This document shows, piece by piece, positions 1 through 9,517 of a DNA stretch of 57,457 bases. The DNA comes from UBA6168 sp964573725 (GTDB lineage Bacteria > Bacteroidota > Bacteroidia > Chitinophagales > Saprospiraceae): NCBI GenBank assembly GCA_964573725.1, contig CAZNLJ010000032.1, positions 1 to 57,457 on the forward strand, read 5' to 3'. Every line of letters begins with the position of its first letter. Position 1 is the first letter of the stretch. The translations under genes and the position numbers were made by a program. The notes under the pieces are model-generated. The model was not told where the DNA came from. It did no database searches and saw only the letters and a list, made by a program, of their open reading frames with translations.

Positions 1-127
1 ATGCGAGGGGGGGGATGAATGATCGAGGGGCTACACTCCTCGCTGGTGAATGTCGCCCCTGCAGGGCTTGGATTCCGGGGGGTGGGCGGGCGGTGATGGG
101 GATGGGGATGGTGGGGTTGAGGTATTC

Positions 128-223
128 GGGGAATGTTTAGAAAAGTGTATCAAAAATTTTGTTTGCGAATACGTTTACTAAACCTCGAGGTTTAGTAAAC
201 GTGGGGATTGTTTGGAAAAGTGT
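128..223. repeat. 32-bp perfect palindrome flanked by direct repeats
   Basis: Positions 171-202 form a perfect 32-bp palindrome centred on CCTCGAGG. It is flanked by two near-identical 21-bp direct repeats at 128-148 and 203-223 that differ at two positions and share the core GAAAAGTGT. The block lies just past the stop codon of the minus-strand gene ending at 245. It could be a regulator operator, a 3'-end structure for that gene, or a recombination site. No long T-run directly follows the palindrome on either strand, so a simple intrinsic terminator is not obvious. The rest of 1-244 shows nothing else I can name. Confidence 0.75.
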
Positions 224-244
224 GGGGGGCTGCCGGCTAACGCC

Positions 245-3200
245 CTATTCAGGCATCAGCGAAAACAAGCGGATGCGGTCGTCGTTGAGGGCCGCCAACA
301 CCCCGGTCCGGCCGTCCGCCAGCCGGATGACCTGTAAATCCGTGCCGTTACCGGGTAAATACCAGCCGCTTTCCCCGGCTTCCGTCGGGCGGAAGCCGCC
401 CTGTCCGTCCCCCAGCAGCAGGCATCCGTTCATGGCATCGTAATGACCGGTTTGGGGATCCGCTGCCGTGCTGTTGCCGGACAGGAGCAGGTCCTGCCGG
501 CCGTCGCGATCGACATCGAGGATCGCACAAGCTTGGACCGGGGCGAATTGGGCAGGGACCGGCAGTGGGTGCACCGTCCATTTCCCTTGCTGACGGTCCA
601 GCCACACGGTGGAAAAATCGGTTACCGACGCCACTTCCCCATCCCCATGCCGCAGGTCGGGAAAAATATCCGTCATTTGCGCCTGCGCATAACTCCGGTA
701 ATCGGGGAACCGTTGCTTGAGTCCGGAAAACCAATTCAGCAGGTCGTTGCGGAAGTGGACCGGTACTTCCTGTCCCTGGAGATGGAAGGATAGGACGGCA
801 TCTTTCCGCCCGTCGCCGTCCAGGTCCTGCACATACAGCCGCAGGGGGGTCCGGGGGGCCGGGTGGAAAGGATTGTTCCGGCCCAGGTTGCCGGCCACGA
901 TTTCGAGCTCCGGGTCGGCATCCAGGTTGGCGACGGTGAGGCTGTTCCACCAACCGGTTGTCCCCGGAACCGTGTCCAGGCTGTTGAAACCGTCGCGGCT
1001 GTACAGGATGAGGACCGGCATCCATTCACCGGCAAGGACCAACTCGGGTGCCGCATCGCCGTCCAGGTCCGCCCAGGCAGCGGCGGTCACCCGGCCGACC
1101 TCCCGGAGCAGGGGATATTTCTCGGTGACATCCACAAACTCGCCGTTCCGGTTTTCCAACACATAACTTCGGGGTATCTCCGCATACCGGCCCGGTATGA
1201 TCCGGCCGCCGACGAACAGGTCCTGGTCGCCGTCCCGGTCGAAATCCCCCGCCACCACGCAAGCTGTGCTCGTCGGTATCCGGGGCAAGGCGGCAGGGTC
1301 CTCCCGGAAGTGGCCCCGGCCGTCGTTGCGGTACAACCGGTCCTGGTAATATTCCGATTCCGCCGCAAATTCACTGCCGCCGCTTGTGACATACAGGTCG
1401 AGGTCGCCGTCGCCGTCCGCATCGAAGAGGCAACTGCCGAGGTCTTCCGGGAAATTATCCCCCGGCGCCAGGTCCCTGGCGAGGAAGGTCCCGTCGGGCC
1501 TTTGGAAAAACAGACTGCCGGATTGGCGGAAAGCGCCGCCGACGAAGAAATCGTCGCGACCGTCGCCATCCATATCCCCGACGGCGATACAGGGCCCCGA
1601 CTGGGAATGCTTGTGCGGCAGCAGCGGAGAGACCTTGAAGTCCGCGTAATGGGTCTCCCGGTGGCGCCAATCGAGGCCGGCCGCAGCGGTGAGGTCTTCC
1701 AGCCAGAATGGTTTTGCCGGTGGTTCCGGGAGGCGGACATCGGTAGGCGCGTACCCGACGGACAACTCCTGGCCGGAGGCGACGCCGTACAGGGTCCGGA
1801 TGCTGCCATCGGGCCATTCTATCCGGAAGGAATCCACCGTCGCCTGGTTGCCCAGACCGGCGTGCAGGACCGGTTCGATGCTGGACTGGTACCCGCGGAC
1901 GGGATAAAGGGCCAGCTGCTGGACGGATCCGCCTGCCCACAGGGTGACTTTGCTGCCGATGGCCTGGCGATTGCCGGATGGTCCGTCCAACCGGATCCGG
2001 AGCCAATGGTGCCGTTCGGCAGCGCGGTTCTCATAGACGAATGCCGGTGCGTTCGTATTGTTGACGACATAATCCAGGTCGCCGTCCCGGTCGAGGTCAC
2101 CCAAGGCGGCCCCATGGGAGTAGGAAGGCTGGGTGAATCCCCAATCGGCGGAGCGGTCCGTAAACCGCAGGTCGCCCTGGTTTTGGAAAACCACATTGGG
2201 CAGGTAGGCACCTTCAAGCCCTTCCAATGCTTCCAGGAGGGAGGCCTGGGTGCCCCGGGTGTACTGTTCCTGCCGGAGGGTGTGCATCTTATAGGCGGAA
2301 AAATCCAAGTTGGTGATGTCCCGGGGATATCCGTTGGTGATGAGGAGGTCTTTCCATCCGTCGTTATCCAGGTCCCCCAGCAGGGGACTCCAGCTCCAAT
2401 CCGTCGAGGCGATACCTGCGAGTTGTCCGATTTCACTGAAGGCGACCGACCCGTCCGGTGCGGCACCCTGGTTCAATTGGAGGGTATTGCGCATGAACTG
2501 GGGCCGGTAGCCGGCGGTCTGCTCGGAGCGGAAACGGTCATACCGGATGGAACCGATCATCAGCTTGCGCCGCAGGTTATCCGGCGGCAGCATGTCGACG
2601 GTCACGATGTCGGGCCGGCCGTCGTTGTTGATATCCGCCACATCGTTGCCCATGGCGGAATAGGAAGTGTGCCGGAAGAAGACGGGGGCCATGTCGGTGA
2701 AGGTGCCGTCCCCGTTGTTGCGGTACAGCAAATCGTCGGAGAGGTAGTCGTTGCTGACGTAGATGTCCGGTCGGCCGTCCTGGTCGATATCGGTGACGGA
2801 GACGCCCAACCCGAACCCTTCGTGGCGGATACCGGCGCGACGGGACACATCGACGAAGTGTCCGTCCTGATTTTCATATAGGCGGTCCGTATTGGGGTGT
2901 TCGCCCTGGCTGGACTTCGGCCGGATGATGTTGGGGCCCGTCCGGCCGATGGTATTGGTCAACAGGTACATGTCGAGGTCCCCGTCCTGGTCGTAATCGA
3001 AAAAGGCCGCCTGAATGGAATGGCCGGTATCCGCCAGTCCCATTTCCGCGGCCCGGTCGGTGAAGGTCCCGTCCCGGTTATTGAGGAAGAAGGCATTGGC
3101 CCGTTCCGGCGCCTCCTGGGGTCCGGAGAAACAGACATAGATATCCAGCCATCCGTCCCCGTTGATATCCACCATGGATACGCCGGTGGCCCACTTCCCG

Positions 3201-3538
3201 TCGGTGCGGATTCCGGCGTCGGCGGTGACGTCCCGGAACCGGAACTGTCCCTCGTTCAGGTACAGGCGGCAGGGAACCTGGTTCGCGGTGAAGAAGATGT
3301 CCGGCAGGGAATCGTTGTTGACATCCCCGATGCCGACTCCCGCACCGTTGTAGAAGTACTCGTACGTCAGGATGTTCAGTGCTTCCGTTTCCATCAGCCG
3401 GTTCGAGAAATCGATGCCGGTCTTACCCGCAGGCAAGAGCCGGAGCAGGGTGTCGGCATGGTCGGGCGGTGTCGTTGTTCCGCAGCGGGACAAGCAAAGC
3501 AGGGCCGACAGGGCGCATAGAAGCGAGGTGAGGCGCAT
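245..3538 (-). CDS. FG-GAP/VCBS repeat lipoprotein with ASPIC/UnbV domain
   Basis: This 1097-residue secreted protein begins with a hydrophobic leader ending at a cysteine near residue 19 (LCLSRC), so it is probably a lipoprotein, although arginine before the cysteine is atypical. Many FG-GAP/VCBS repeats with calcium-loop cores such as DINGDGW and DYDQDGDLD fill residues 55-500 and again about 650-1090. Between them, around 515-595, lies an ASPIC/UnbV-like segment containing IGSKVTLWAGG and RIEWPDG. This matches the CRTAC1-like family, whose repeats are expected to fold as beta-propellers. The substrate is unknown. In Bacteroidota such proteins are often envelope proteins near SusC/SusD systems, but no SusC/SusD pair is adjacent here. 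It is divergent from the phosphoesterase gene at 3696. Confidence 0.9.
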   Translation of the reverse strand: MRLTSLLCALSALLCLSRCGTTTPPDHADTLLRLLPAGKTGIDFSNRLMETEALNILTYEYFYNGAGVGIGDVNNDSLPDIFFTANQVPCRLYLNEGQFRFRDVTADAGIRTDGKWATGVSMVDINGDGWLDIYVCFSGPQEAPERANAFFLNNRDGTFTDRAAEMGLADTGHSIQAAFFDYDQDGDLDMYLLTNTIGRTGPNIIRPKSSQGEHPNTDRLYENQDGHFVDVSRRAGIRHEGFGLGVSVTDIDQDGRPDIYVSNDYLSDDLLYRNNGDGTFTDMAPVFFRHTSYSAMGNDVADINNDGRPDIVTVDMLPPDNLRRKLMIGSIRYDRFRSEQTAGYRPQFMRNTLQLNQGAAPDGSVAFSEIGQLAGIASTDWSWSPLLGDLDNDGWKDLLITNGYPRDITNLDFSAYKMHTLRQEQYTRGTQASLLEALEGLEGAYLPNVVFQNQGDLRFTDRSADWGFTQPSYSHGAALGDLDRDGDLDYVVNNTNAPAFVYENRAAERHHWLRIRLDGPSGNRQAIGSKVTLWAGGSVQQLALYPVRGYQSSIEPVLHAGLGNQATVDSFRIEWPDGSIRTLYGVASGQELSVGYAPTDVRLPEPPAKPFWLEDLTAAAGLDWRHRETHYADFKVSPLLPHKHSQSGPCIAVGDMDGDGRDDFFVGGAFRQSGSLFFQRPDGTFLARDLAPGDNFPEDLGSCLFDADGDGDLDLYVTSGGSEFAAESEYYQDRLYRNDGRGHFREDPAALPRIPTSTACVVAGDFDRDGDQDLFVGGRIIPGRYAEIPRSYVLENRNGEFVDVTEKYPLLREVGRVTAAAWADLDGDAAPELVLAGEWMPVLILYSRDGFNSLDTVPGTTGWWNSLTVANLDADPELEIVAGNLGRNNPFHPAPRTPLRLYVQDLDGDGRKDAVLSFHLQGQEVPVHFRNDLLNWFSGLKQRFPDYRSYAQAQMTDIFPDLRHGDGEVASVTDFSTVWLDRQQGKWTVHPLPVPAQFAPVQACAILDVDRDGRQDLLLSGNSTAADPQTGHYDAMNGCLLLGDGQGGFRPTEAGESGWYLPGNGTDLQVIRLADGRTGVLAALNDDRIRLFSLMPE

Positions 3539-3560
3539 AGGATGAACAGGTTTGTCCGGC

Positions 3561-3568
3561 CAAAAGTA
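3561..3568 (-). promoter_or_regulatory. candidate -7 element for the FG-GAP gene
   Basis: CAAAAGTA on the plus strand reads TACTTTTG on the minus strand, an exact match to the Bacteroidota -7 consensus TAnnTTTG. It lies 22 bp upstream of the ATG at 3538. No clear TTTG -33 box is seen at the expected distance, so this is a motif-only call. Confidence 0.45.
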
Positions 3569-3695
3569 AACCGGTCGACGCAGACCGGGGCGGGTATGGT
3601 GCGGGGCTTTGGTAAATTCTTTTTCAAGAAGCAGTAAAATCCGGGCATACTGCGGAATCGTTCCGGAAAGAAACCTATTTTGCCGACAAAAAGAA

Positions 3696-5714
3696 ATGCG
3701 CCTGTTTCGAATTTACATCCTGGCGGCAACCCTCCTCGCAGCCCTGCCCGCCCTGCAAGCCCAGTATCCGTTCCAATCCACATTGGAAGGACCGACACTC
3801 CCCTGGACGGACCGAAATTTCGACAACGACACTTCCCAGTTCCAATTCGCCATCGTCTCCGACCGGACCGGCGGCATGCGGCCCGGTGTCTTCGAGAAAG
3901 CGGTGGAGAAACTGAACCTGCTGCATCCGGAATTCGTCATGAGCGTCGGCGACCTGATCGATGGGTACACCAAGGATACGGCCGTCATCCGGGGACAATG
4001 GACGGAATGGGATTCGATCCTGGAGCGGCTGGACGTACGGTTCTTCGCCCTGCCCGGCAACCACGACGTCTCCAACGACGTGATGCGGGATATTTGGTTC
4101 CAACGGTATGGCCGCGCCTATTACCATTTTCTCTACAAGGACGTCCTGTTCCTGGCCCTCGACTCCAATGACGGGGATGGGGTCCAGTTCAGCCGGGAAC
4201 AGCTGGATTATTTCCAGACGGTCATCCGAAACCACCCCGACGTTCGGTGGACCTTGCTTTTCATGCACCACCCCATTTGGAATTACCGCGAGTTCAACGG
4301 CTTCGCCGAAATAGAGGCGGCGTTGCGCGACCGTCCGTATACCGTCTTCGCCGGTCATACGCACCGCTATTTCAAGACGCAACGGCAGGGCCGCAATTAT
4401 TTCATCCTCGGCAGTACCGGCGGTGGCAGCCCGCTGCGCGGCCCCCGCTTCGGGGAGTTCGACCATGTCAGCTGGGTCACGATGACGCAGGAAGGTCCCG
4501 AGATCGCACACCTGCAGCTGCAGGGCATCCTCGATGGCGATGTCCTCCATCCGGGCAATGCCGCCCTGTCCGCGTCGCTCTTGTCCGCCGCCCGTTTTTC
4601 CACCCAACTGTTGAAGGGACCGGACAACCGGGACAAAGTCGTCTTCTCCGTCCGGCACAACCCCGCCACCGCCCCGCCCCTCGATGAGGTGGAGCTGGAC
4701 GGCGACGAGGACCAGCGACCGGATTCCGGGGCTTCCGCAGCCCCCATTTTCCTGAAAGGACAATTCTACCACCACCACGAGGTGGCACCCAGCCCGACCC
4801 GTTTCGAATGGGAAATTGCAGCCGGGGAAACCCTGACCTTCTCGGTGGACCTCCAGGTCGATGACTCCTTCGATCCGGATACGTCGGACGACCTCGAACT
4901 TGCCTGGCGGCTGCACGCGGACGGTCCCTTCCTGGAGCCGCCCTATGTCCTGGAGGGCATTGCCACCCTCCCCCTGGACGATACACCCAACCAGCTCATC
5001 TTCTCCGAGATGGATGTGTTCCTGGATTCCCTGCAGGTGACCATATCCCATCCGTTCCCGGCCTTATCCGTCCATTATACGACGGACGGCAGCGTTCCGA
5101 CCGCGCGGTCGAAACGGTACGACGGACCGGTCACCCTCCGCGCCTCCACCACCCTTACCGCCCGGTATTTCGACGCCGACGGAAATTACGCAAGCGGTTC
5201 CGTCAGCAAGGAGTTCCGGAAGGTCATTCCCTTCGACAGCCGGCCGATCCGGTCCGGCAAACTGGCGAAAGGCTTGGATTTCCAGTATTTCGAGTTCGGC
5301 GATGCCGACAGCATCCCCTCCTACGACCGCCTCGCCCCGGTCCGGAAAGGTACCACCACCCATTTCGACCTGGCGGAGCTGGCCGGCGAGCGCCTGGACC
5401 ATTACGGCTTCCGGTTCGAAGGCTACGTGGAAATTCCCCGCGACGGCATCTACACGTTTTTTACCCGTTCGGACGACGGAAGCAACCTGTACGTCGGCGG
5501 CGTTAAGGTCGTCGACAACGACGGCTCGCACGGAGCCCGGACCCGGTCCGGCAACATCGCATTACGGAAAGGCTTCCACCCGGTCCGCATCGATTATTTC
5601 GAAGATTTTCTCGGCCAGGAACTGGAAGTGGGATACCGGTCCGATGTACCGGGATCCGAAAGGACCATCCTGGGAGCGGGCGATTTCTTCCGATCCAAGG
5701 GGTCCGACCGGTGA
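3696..5714 (+). CDS. secreted metallophosphoesterase with CHB_HEX_C and PA14 domains
   Basis: The start is placed at ATG 3696 because it gives a clean signal peptide (MRLFRIYILAATLLAALPA, cleavage near LQAQ); the frame is open upstream to 3609. The 672-residue product has a calcineurin-like phosphoesterase domain over about residues 30-260, with SDRTGG, GDLID, GNHD, HHPIW and GHTHRY. The first motif carries Asp-Arg instead of the common Asp-x-His, so metal coordination may differ at one ligand. A middle beta-rich region follows. Next comes a chitobiase C-terminal-like segment (about 450-510, with YTTDGSVPT), then a PA14-like segment (about 540-660, with TFFTRSDDGSNLYV). The added domains suggest carbohydrate or surface binding. 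The substrate is unknown. Confidence 0.88.
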   Translation: MRLFRIYILAATLLAALPALQAQYPFQSTLEGPTLPWTDRNFDNDTSQFQFAIVSDRTGGMRPGVFEKAVEKLNLLHPEFVMSVGDLIDGYTKDTAVIRGQWTEWDSILERLDVRFFALPGNHDVSNDVMRDIWFQRYGRAYYHFLYKDVLFLALDSNDGDGVQFSREQLDYFQTVIRNHPDVRWTLLFMHHPIWNYREFNGFAEIEAALRDRPYTVFAGHTHRYFKTQRQGRNYFILGSTGGGSPLRGPRFGEFDHVSWVTMTQEGPEIAHLQLQGILDGDVLHPGNAALSASLLSAARFSTQLLKGPDNRDKVVFSVRHNPATAPPLDEVELDGDEDQRPDSGASAAPIFLKGQFYHHHEVAPSPTRFEWEIAAGETLTFSVDLQVDDSFDPDTSDDLELAWRLHADGPFLEPPYVLEGIATLPLDDTPNQLIFSEMDVFLDSLQVTISHPFPALSVHYTTDGSVPTARSKRYDGPVTLRASTTLTARYFDADGNYASGSVSKEFRKVIPFDSRPIRSGKLAKGLDFQYFEFGDADSIPSYDRLAPVRKGTTTHFDLAELAGERLDHYGFRFEGYVEIPRDGIYTFFTRSDDGSNLYVGGVKVVDNDGSHGARTRSGNIALRKGFHPVRIDYFEDFLGQELEVGYRSDVPGSERTILGAGDFFRSKGSDR

Positions 5715-5735
5715 CCCGTTCCGGCAAATAACACC

Positions 5736-6929
5736 ATGACGGACATGAAAACACCCGACCATTCGATGCCGCCGCTCAGCGAGATCCTGAATCACCTGGG
5801 GGAAGAGCGCGCACACTATTTCCAGGCCGTCGCCCCGCCGGTCATCCAAAGCAGCAACTTCGCCTTCCCGACGATTGCGGCTTTCCGCAACGCCATGCAG
5901 GACGAACTCGCCAGCCACCTGTACACCCGGGGCAACAATCCGACCGTGGAGATCCTGCGCCGCAAACTGGCGGCCCTGGAAGGGGCGGAGGATGCCCTGG
6001 TCCTCGCCAGCGGGGCCGCCGCCACCGCCATGGCGGTCCTGGCGCATGTGCAGGCCGGCGACCACGTCCTCTGTGTCGACCACCCCTACTCCTGGACCCG
6101 GAACCTGCTGACCAAATTCCTGCCCCGGTTCGGGGTCGGACACACCTTCGTCGACGGCACTTCCGCAGCGGACATCCAGGCTGCCATCCGGCCCAATACC
6201 CGTTTCCTCTACCTGGAAAGTCCGAACACCATGACGTTCGAACTGCAGGACTTGCGCGCCTGTGCCGAGCTGGCCCGGCGGCACGGCATCGTCACCATGA
6301 TCGACAACAGCCACGCCAGCCCCCTTTTCCAGCAACCCTTGGCCCTCGGCATCGACATCGTCATGCATACGGGCACCAAGTACCTGAACGGCCACAGTGA
6401 TGTGGTCGCCGGGGTCCTGTGCAGTTCCCGCGACATCATCCGGAACATCTTCCAATCCGGGCTCATGACCCTGGGCGCCATCATCTCTCCCCACGATGCC
6501 TGGCTGATCCTTCGGGGACTGCGGACCCTGGACCTGCGTGTCCGTCGCAGTTTCGAAAGTGCGCTCACCATCGCCCGCGCCCTGGAATCCCACCCGAAGG
6601 TGGAACGCGTACACTTTCCGTTCCTGCCTTCTTTTCCACAGTATGCGCTGGCGCAACGGCAAATGTCCGGTTGCGGCGGCTTGGTCACCTTTTTCCTGCG
6701 CACGGACCGCAGGGAAACGGCGGAGGCATTTTTCGCCCGGCTCACCCGGTTCCTGCTTGCCGTTTCCTGGGGCGGGCATGAATCGCTTGTCATGCCCCTG
6801 GTGGCATTTCACGGAATGCCGGATGGCACGGAACCCGTCTACCCCCTCAACATGGTCCGGCTTTACATCGGAATGGAAGACCCGCAATGGCTGCTGGAGG
6901 ACTTGCTGCAAGCCCTGGAGGTGGTCTGA
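5736..6929 (+). CDS. Cys/Met-metabolism-type PLP-dependent enzyme
   Basis: This 397-residue enzyme belongs to the cystathionine gamma-synthase/lyase superfamily (PF01053). Visible features are the active-site YTRGNNPT segment, the ASGAAAT phosphate-binding region, the MIDNSHASP strand with the PLP-contacting Asp, and HTGTKYLNGHSD holding the Schiff-base lysine. The family performs beta- or gamma-elimination or replacement on sulfur amino acids and related substrates. The sequence does not let me choose between synthase and lyase. It starts 21 bp after the phosphoesterase stop, so co-transcription is likely although no functional link is evident. A 12-bp palindrome GGCCACGTGGCC lies just after the gene at 6941-6952. 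Confidence 0.88.
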   Translation: MTDMKTPDHSMPPLSEILNHLGEERAHYFQAVAPPVIQSSNFAFPTIAAFRNAMQDELASHLYTRGNNPTVEILRRKLAALEGAEDALVLASGAAATAMAVLAHVQAGDHVLCVDHPYSWTRNLLTKFLPRFGVGHTFVDGTSAADIQAAIRPNTRFLYLESPNTMTFELQDLRACAELARRHGIVTMIDNSHASPLFQQPLALGIDIVMHTGTKYLNGHSDVVAGVLCSSRDIIRNIFQSGLMTLGAIISPHDAWLILRGLRTLDLRVRRSFESALTIARALESHPKVERVHFPFLPSFPQYALAQRQMSGCGGLVTFFLRTDRRETAEAFFARLTRFLLAVSWGGHESLVMPLVAFHGMPDGTEPVYPLNMVRLYIGMEDPQWLLEDLLQALEVV

Positions 6930-7029
6930 GCGGCGCGGAAGGCCACGTGGCCGGAAGTGTGGATACGGAGGGGGTACCGACCTGCCTGTATAGGTCCGGG
7001 TGTCGATAGCGGGGGAAGCGGGAGAGGCC

Positions 7030-7992
7030 TCAGTTGAACAACCGGAAGGTATTGACCGAGGAACTGTAGCCGGCGAAGATGCCGACCCCGTTCTCGATGT
7101 TGTCATAGATGACGACGCCCTCCCCGAGCGGATTGTTGCCGACTTCCCCTTGCAGCGTCAGGGTGGAATAATGGAAGAAATAAGCTTCGGAGACCGTCCG
7201 AAGCTCCACGAGAAAATCGCCGGCCAGGTATTTGGAAGGATCGTACCGGTAGCTGCCGACGGCGCCGATTTCCAATTCTTCCCCGTTGAAATGGCGGTCG
7301 TCCGCCAGAAAACCCCGGTTGTCGTAGTTCTTGATGACCGGAAGGTCCGGATCCTTTGCCTGGAGCTTGTGTGGCGGGGCGAAAGTTTTCATCCCCACGA
7401 TCGTGTCCCCGGTACCGGTGACCGTGTAGGGAAACAACTCCTGGTGGAAGATCAGGTGGTAAAAGTTCTTGACCGCCGCGGGATCCTGGATGCGCACGGC
7501 CACCTCGAAATCAAGCAGCGCCGGAGTGGATTCCCCACCCGCATCGTTCACCTCGGAAAGGTTGCCGTTGAAAAGGACCGACGCGATCGGCACCGGCACC
7601 GGGATGCTGTTCGCGGCGGTGATCGGGTCGAAACCAGGCACGCTGACCCGGATCGTATACAACTTGCCCGTTTCCGGGGTGAGCTGGCGGGAACGGTAGA
7701 TCGAGGCACGACCGGATCCCTCCCCGCTTCCCGGGACAAGTTCCAACAATTCCAGGAAGTCGTCCTTCTCGAACACCATGACCGTCGCATCCGTCACGAA
7801 AGTCGGAAGCGAGGAGGCCCCGTTCGTGAGGGCATTTGTCTTGTATACCAGGACATCGAGGGTCTTGTTTTCGGTAAAATGACTGATTACCACTAATTTG
7901 TCACTGTCGTCGAAATCGAAGTCGACCTCTTTCTCACAGCCGGGGAGAAAAAAAAGGGAAGCGGACAAGACCAGGATTGAAATAGGCTTCAT
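7030..7992 (-). CDS. DUF4249 family outer-membrane lipoprotein
   Basis: The start at 7992 gives a textbook lipoprotein leader (MKPISILVLSASLFFLPGC, lipobox LPGC). The frame continues upstream to 8049, but that extension would place residues before the leader. The 320-residue product has the DUF4249 pattern: an acidic post-lipobox tail, a DATVMVFEKDD strand, a RVSVPGFDPITAANSIPVP linker and a C-terminus ending in VNTFRLFN. In Bacteroidota, DUF4249 lipoproteins are usually encoded directly downstream of a TonB-dependent receptor and are thought to cap it. Here no receptor is adjacent; the nearest is at 14874-17561. The gene is divergent from the pyruvate dehydrogenase gene. Confidence 0.85.
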   Translation of the reverse strand: MKPISILVLSASLFFLPGCEKEVDFDFDDSDKLVVISHFTENKTLDVLVYKTNALTNGASSLPTFVTDATVMVFEKDDFLELLELVPGSGEGSGRASIYRSRQLTPETGKLYTIRVSVPGFDPITAANSIPVPVPIASVLFNGNLSEVNDAGGESTPALLDFEVAVRIQDPAAVKNFYHLIFHQELFPYTVTGTGDTIVGMKTFAPPHKLQAKDPDLPVIKNYDNRGFLADDRHFNGEELEIGAVGSYRYDPSKYLAGDFLVELRTVSEAYFFHYSTLTLQGEVGNNPLGEGVVIYDNIENGVGIFAGYSSSVNTFRLFN

Positions 7993-8530
7993 GCGCCGGA
8001 ACGTTGCGAAGTTTGTGGCTGTTCCAAAGTTCGGGATAATATTCTGCATTCAAAAGCATTAGGCATATTTATTTTAGCGGGGTCCGCCATCCGGGACGGC
8101 AGGGACGGGCCGGCGGGATACGCCGGCGGGAGGGGGGGGGCTGCGTGGGCGGGTATCTCCCCGGCCTTTCCCGGGCGGTATCGGCCCTTTGTGCGGTTCG
8201 AAAGCGATAACTTTTACCCCCCGGGCATACAAACTTGTCAGAACCTTGGTAATTTTGCCGAGGTTCGTCGGAGCCGTCCCGACAGCGGAACGGCCCAAAC
8301 GGCGCCCGATCGGCCTGTCCGATTCCAAATCATCCACAAACACAACACACGTCCGGAAAGCAAGCGGCCGTTTCCGCGGCCGGAAGCCACATTACCGGGA
8401 ATTGCGGCAAGGAGGCCCTCACCGGGGGAGAAATCCGGCCAAGGGCCCGCGCCATGCCGTTGAAGCGGGCCTGCCACCGAACCCTGCTTGCGGAAAATCC
8501 CGGTCCGGGCGATACAAAGCAGCAATCCGA
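7993..8530. other. 538-bp divergent intergenic region with candidate promoter
   Basis: No convincing gene is present. It holds a G-rich run near 8130 and a TAnnTTTG match (TAATTTTG) at 8250-8257 on the plus strand, which could drive the pyruvate dehydrogenase gene with a leader of about 265 nt. The open frame running 8189-8530 into that gene lacks family homology and is treated as non-coding. I recognise no riboswitch or RNA gene. Confidence 0.4.
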
Positions 8531-9517
8531 ATGGGAAGAACACTTCAATTGAGGGAAGCGCTCCGCGAAGCCATGGCGGAGGAGATGCACCGGGACGAAA
8601 CGGTATTCCTGATGGGAGAGGAAGTGGCGGAATACAACGGTGCCTACAAAGTGTCCAAAGGTCTGCTGGAGGAATTCGGTCCCCGGCGCGTCATCGACAC
8701 GCCGATCGCGGAACTGGGGTTCGCCGGTATCGGCGTGGGGGCCGCCATGAACGGCCTGCGGCCGATCGTGGAATTCATGACCTGGAATTTCGCCGTCCTC
8801 GCTTTCGACCAGATCGTCAACAACGCCGCCAAGACCTTGTCCCAGTCCGCCGGTGATTTCATGTGCCCCATCGTCTTCCGGGGCCCCTCCGGCTCCGCCG
8901 GCCAGCTTGCCCAGCAACACTCGCAGACTTTCGAGAGCTGGTTGGGGAACACCCCCGGCCTCAAGGTGGTTTCCTGCATCGACCCGGCTGATGCCAAAGG
9001 CTTGCTGAAATCCGCCATCCGCGACAACGACCCGGTCTGTATGATGGAGTCCGAAGTGCTGTACGGCTACAAGGGCGAAGTGCCGGATGGGGAATATCTC
9101 GTCCCGATCGGAAAGGCGGTGGTCCGTCGCCCGGGAACGGATGTCACCATCGTGTCTTTCAACAAGATGATGCTGGAAGCCATGAAAGCGGCCGAAGAAC
9201 TGGAAGGCATGGGGATTTCCGCGGAAGTGATCGACCTGCGGACCATCCGTCCGCTCGATTTCGAGACGCTGGTGCAATCCCTCCGCAAGACGAACCGAAT
9301 GGTCGTCGTCGACGAGTCCTGGCCGATGTTCGGCGTCTCCGCGGAAGTGGCTTACGAGATGCAGAAATATGCATTCGACTACCTCGACGCCCCCGTCACC
9401 CGCGTCAATGCCGCCGACACCTCCCTGCCGTATGCGCCTACTTTCGTAGAGGAATACCTGCCGAACCCCGCCAAGATCATCCGCGCCGTCCGGGAAGTGA
9501 TGTACCAGCACGCCTGA
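8531..9517 (+). CDS. pdhB: pyruvate dehydrogenase E1 component, beta subunit
   Basis: The start is ATG 8531; the open frame to 8189 adds non-homologous residues. The 328-residue product matches the E1-beta subunit of the pyruvate dehydrogenase complex: MGEEVAEYNGAYKVSKGL near the N-terminus, DTPIAELGFAGIGVGAA, the FRGPSG-QLAQQHSQ region, and the C-terminal domain with VIDLRTIRPLD and DESWPMFGV. With E1-alpha it performs TPP-dependent decarboxylation of pyruvate and reductive acetylation of the lipoyl group on E2, in the cytoplasm. No E1-alpha, E2 or E3 gene is adjacent, so the complex genes are dispersed in this genome. A related 2-oxoacid substrate cannot be fully excluded. Confidence 0.93.
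   Translation: MGRTLQLREALREAMAEEMHRDETVFLMGEEVAEYNGAYKVSKGLLEEFGPRRVIDTPIAELGFAGIGVGAAMNGLRPIVEFMTWNFAVLAFDQIVNNAAKTLSQSAGDFMCPIVFRGPSGSAGQLAQQHSQTFESWLGNTPGLKVVSCIDPADAKGLLKSAIRDNDPVCMMESEVLYGYKGEVPDGEYLVPIGKAVVRRPGTDVTIVSFNKMMLEAMKAAEELEGMGISAEVIDLRTIRPLDFETLVQSLRKTNRMVVVDESWPMFGVSAEVAYEMQKYAFDYLDAPVTRVNAADTSLPYAPTFVEEYLPNPAKIIRAVREVMYQHA

Noticed and set aside
863..2881. Long plus-strand open frame (672 codons) opposite the FG-GAP gene
   Set aside because: It is the antisense shadow of a GC-rich repeat gene; its translation is low-complexity with no domain pattern, while the minus strand shows clear FG-GAP motifs.
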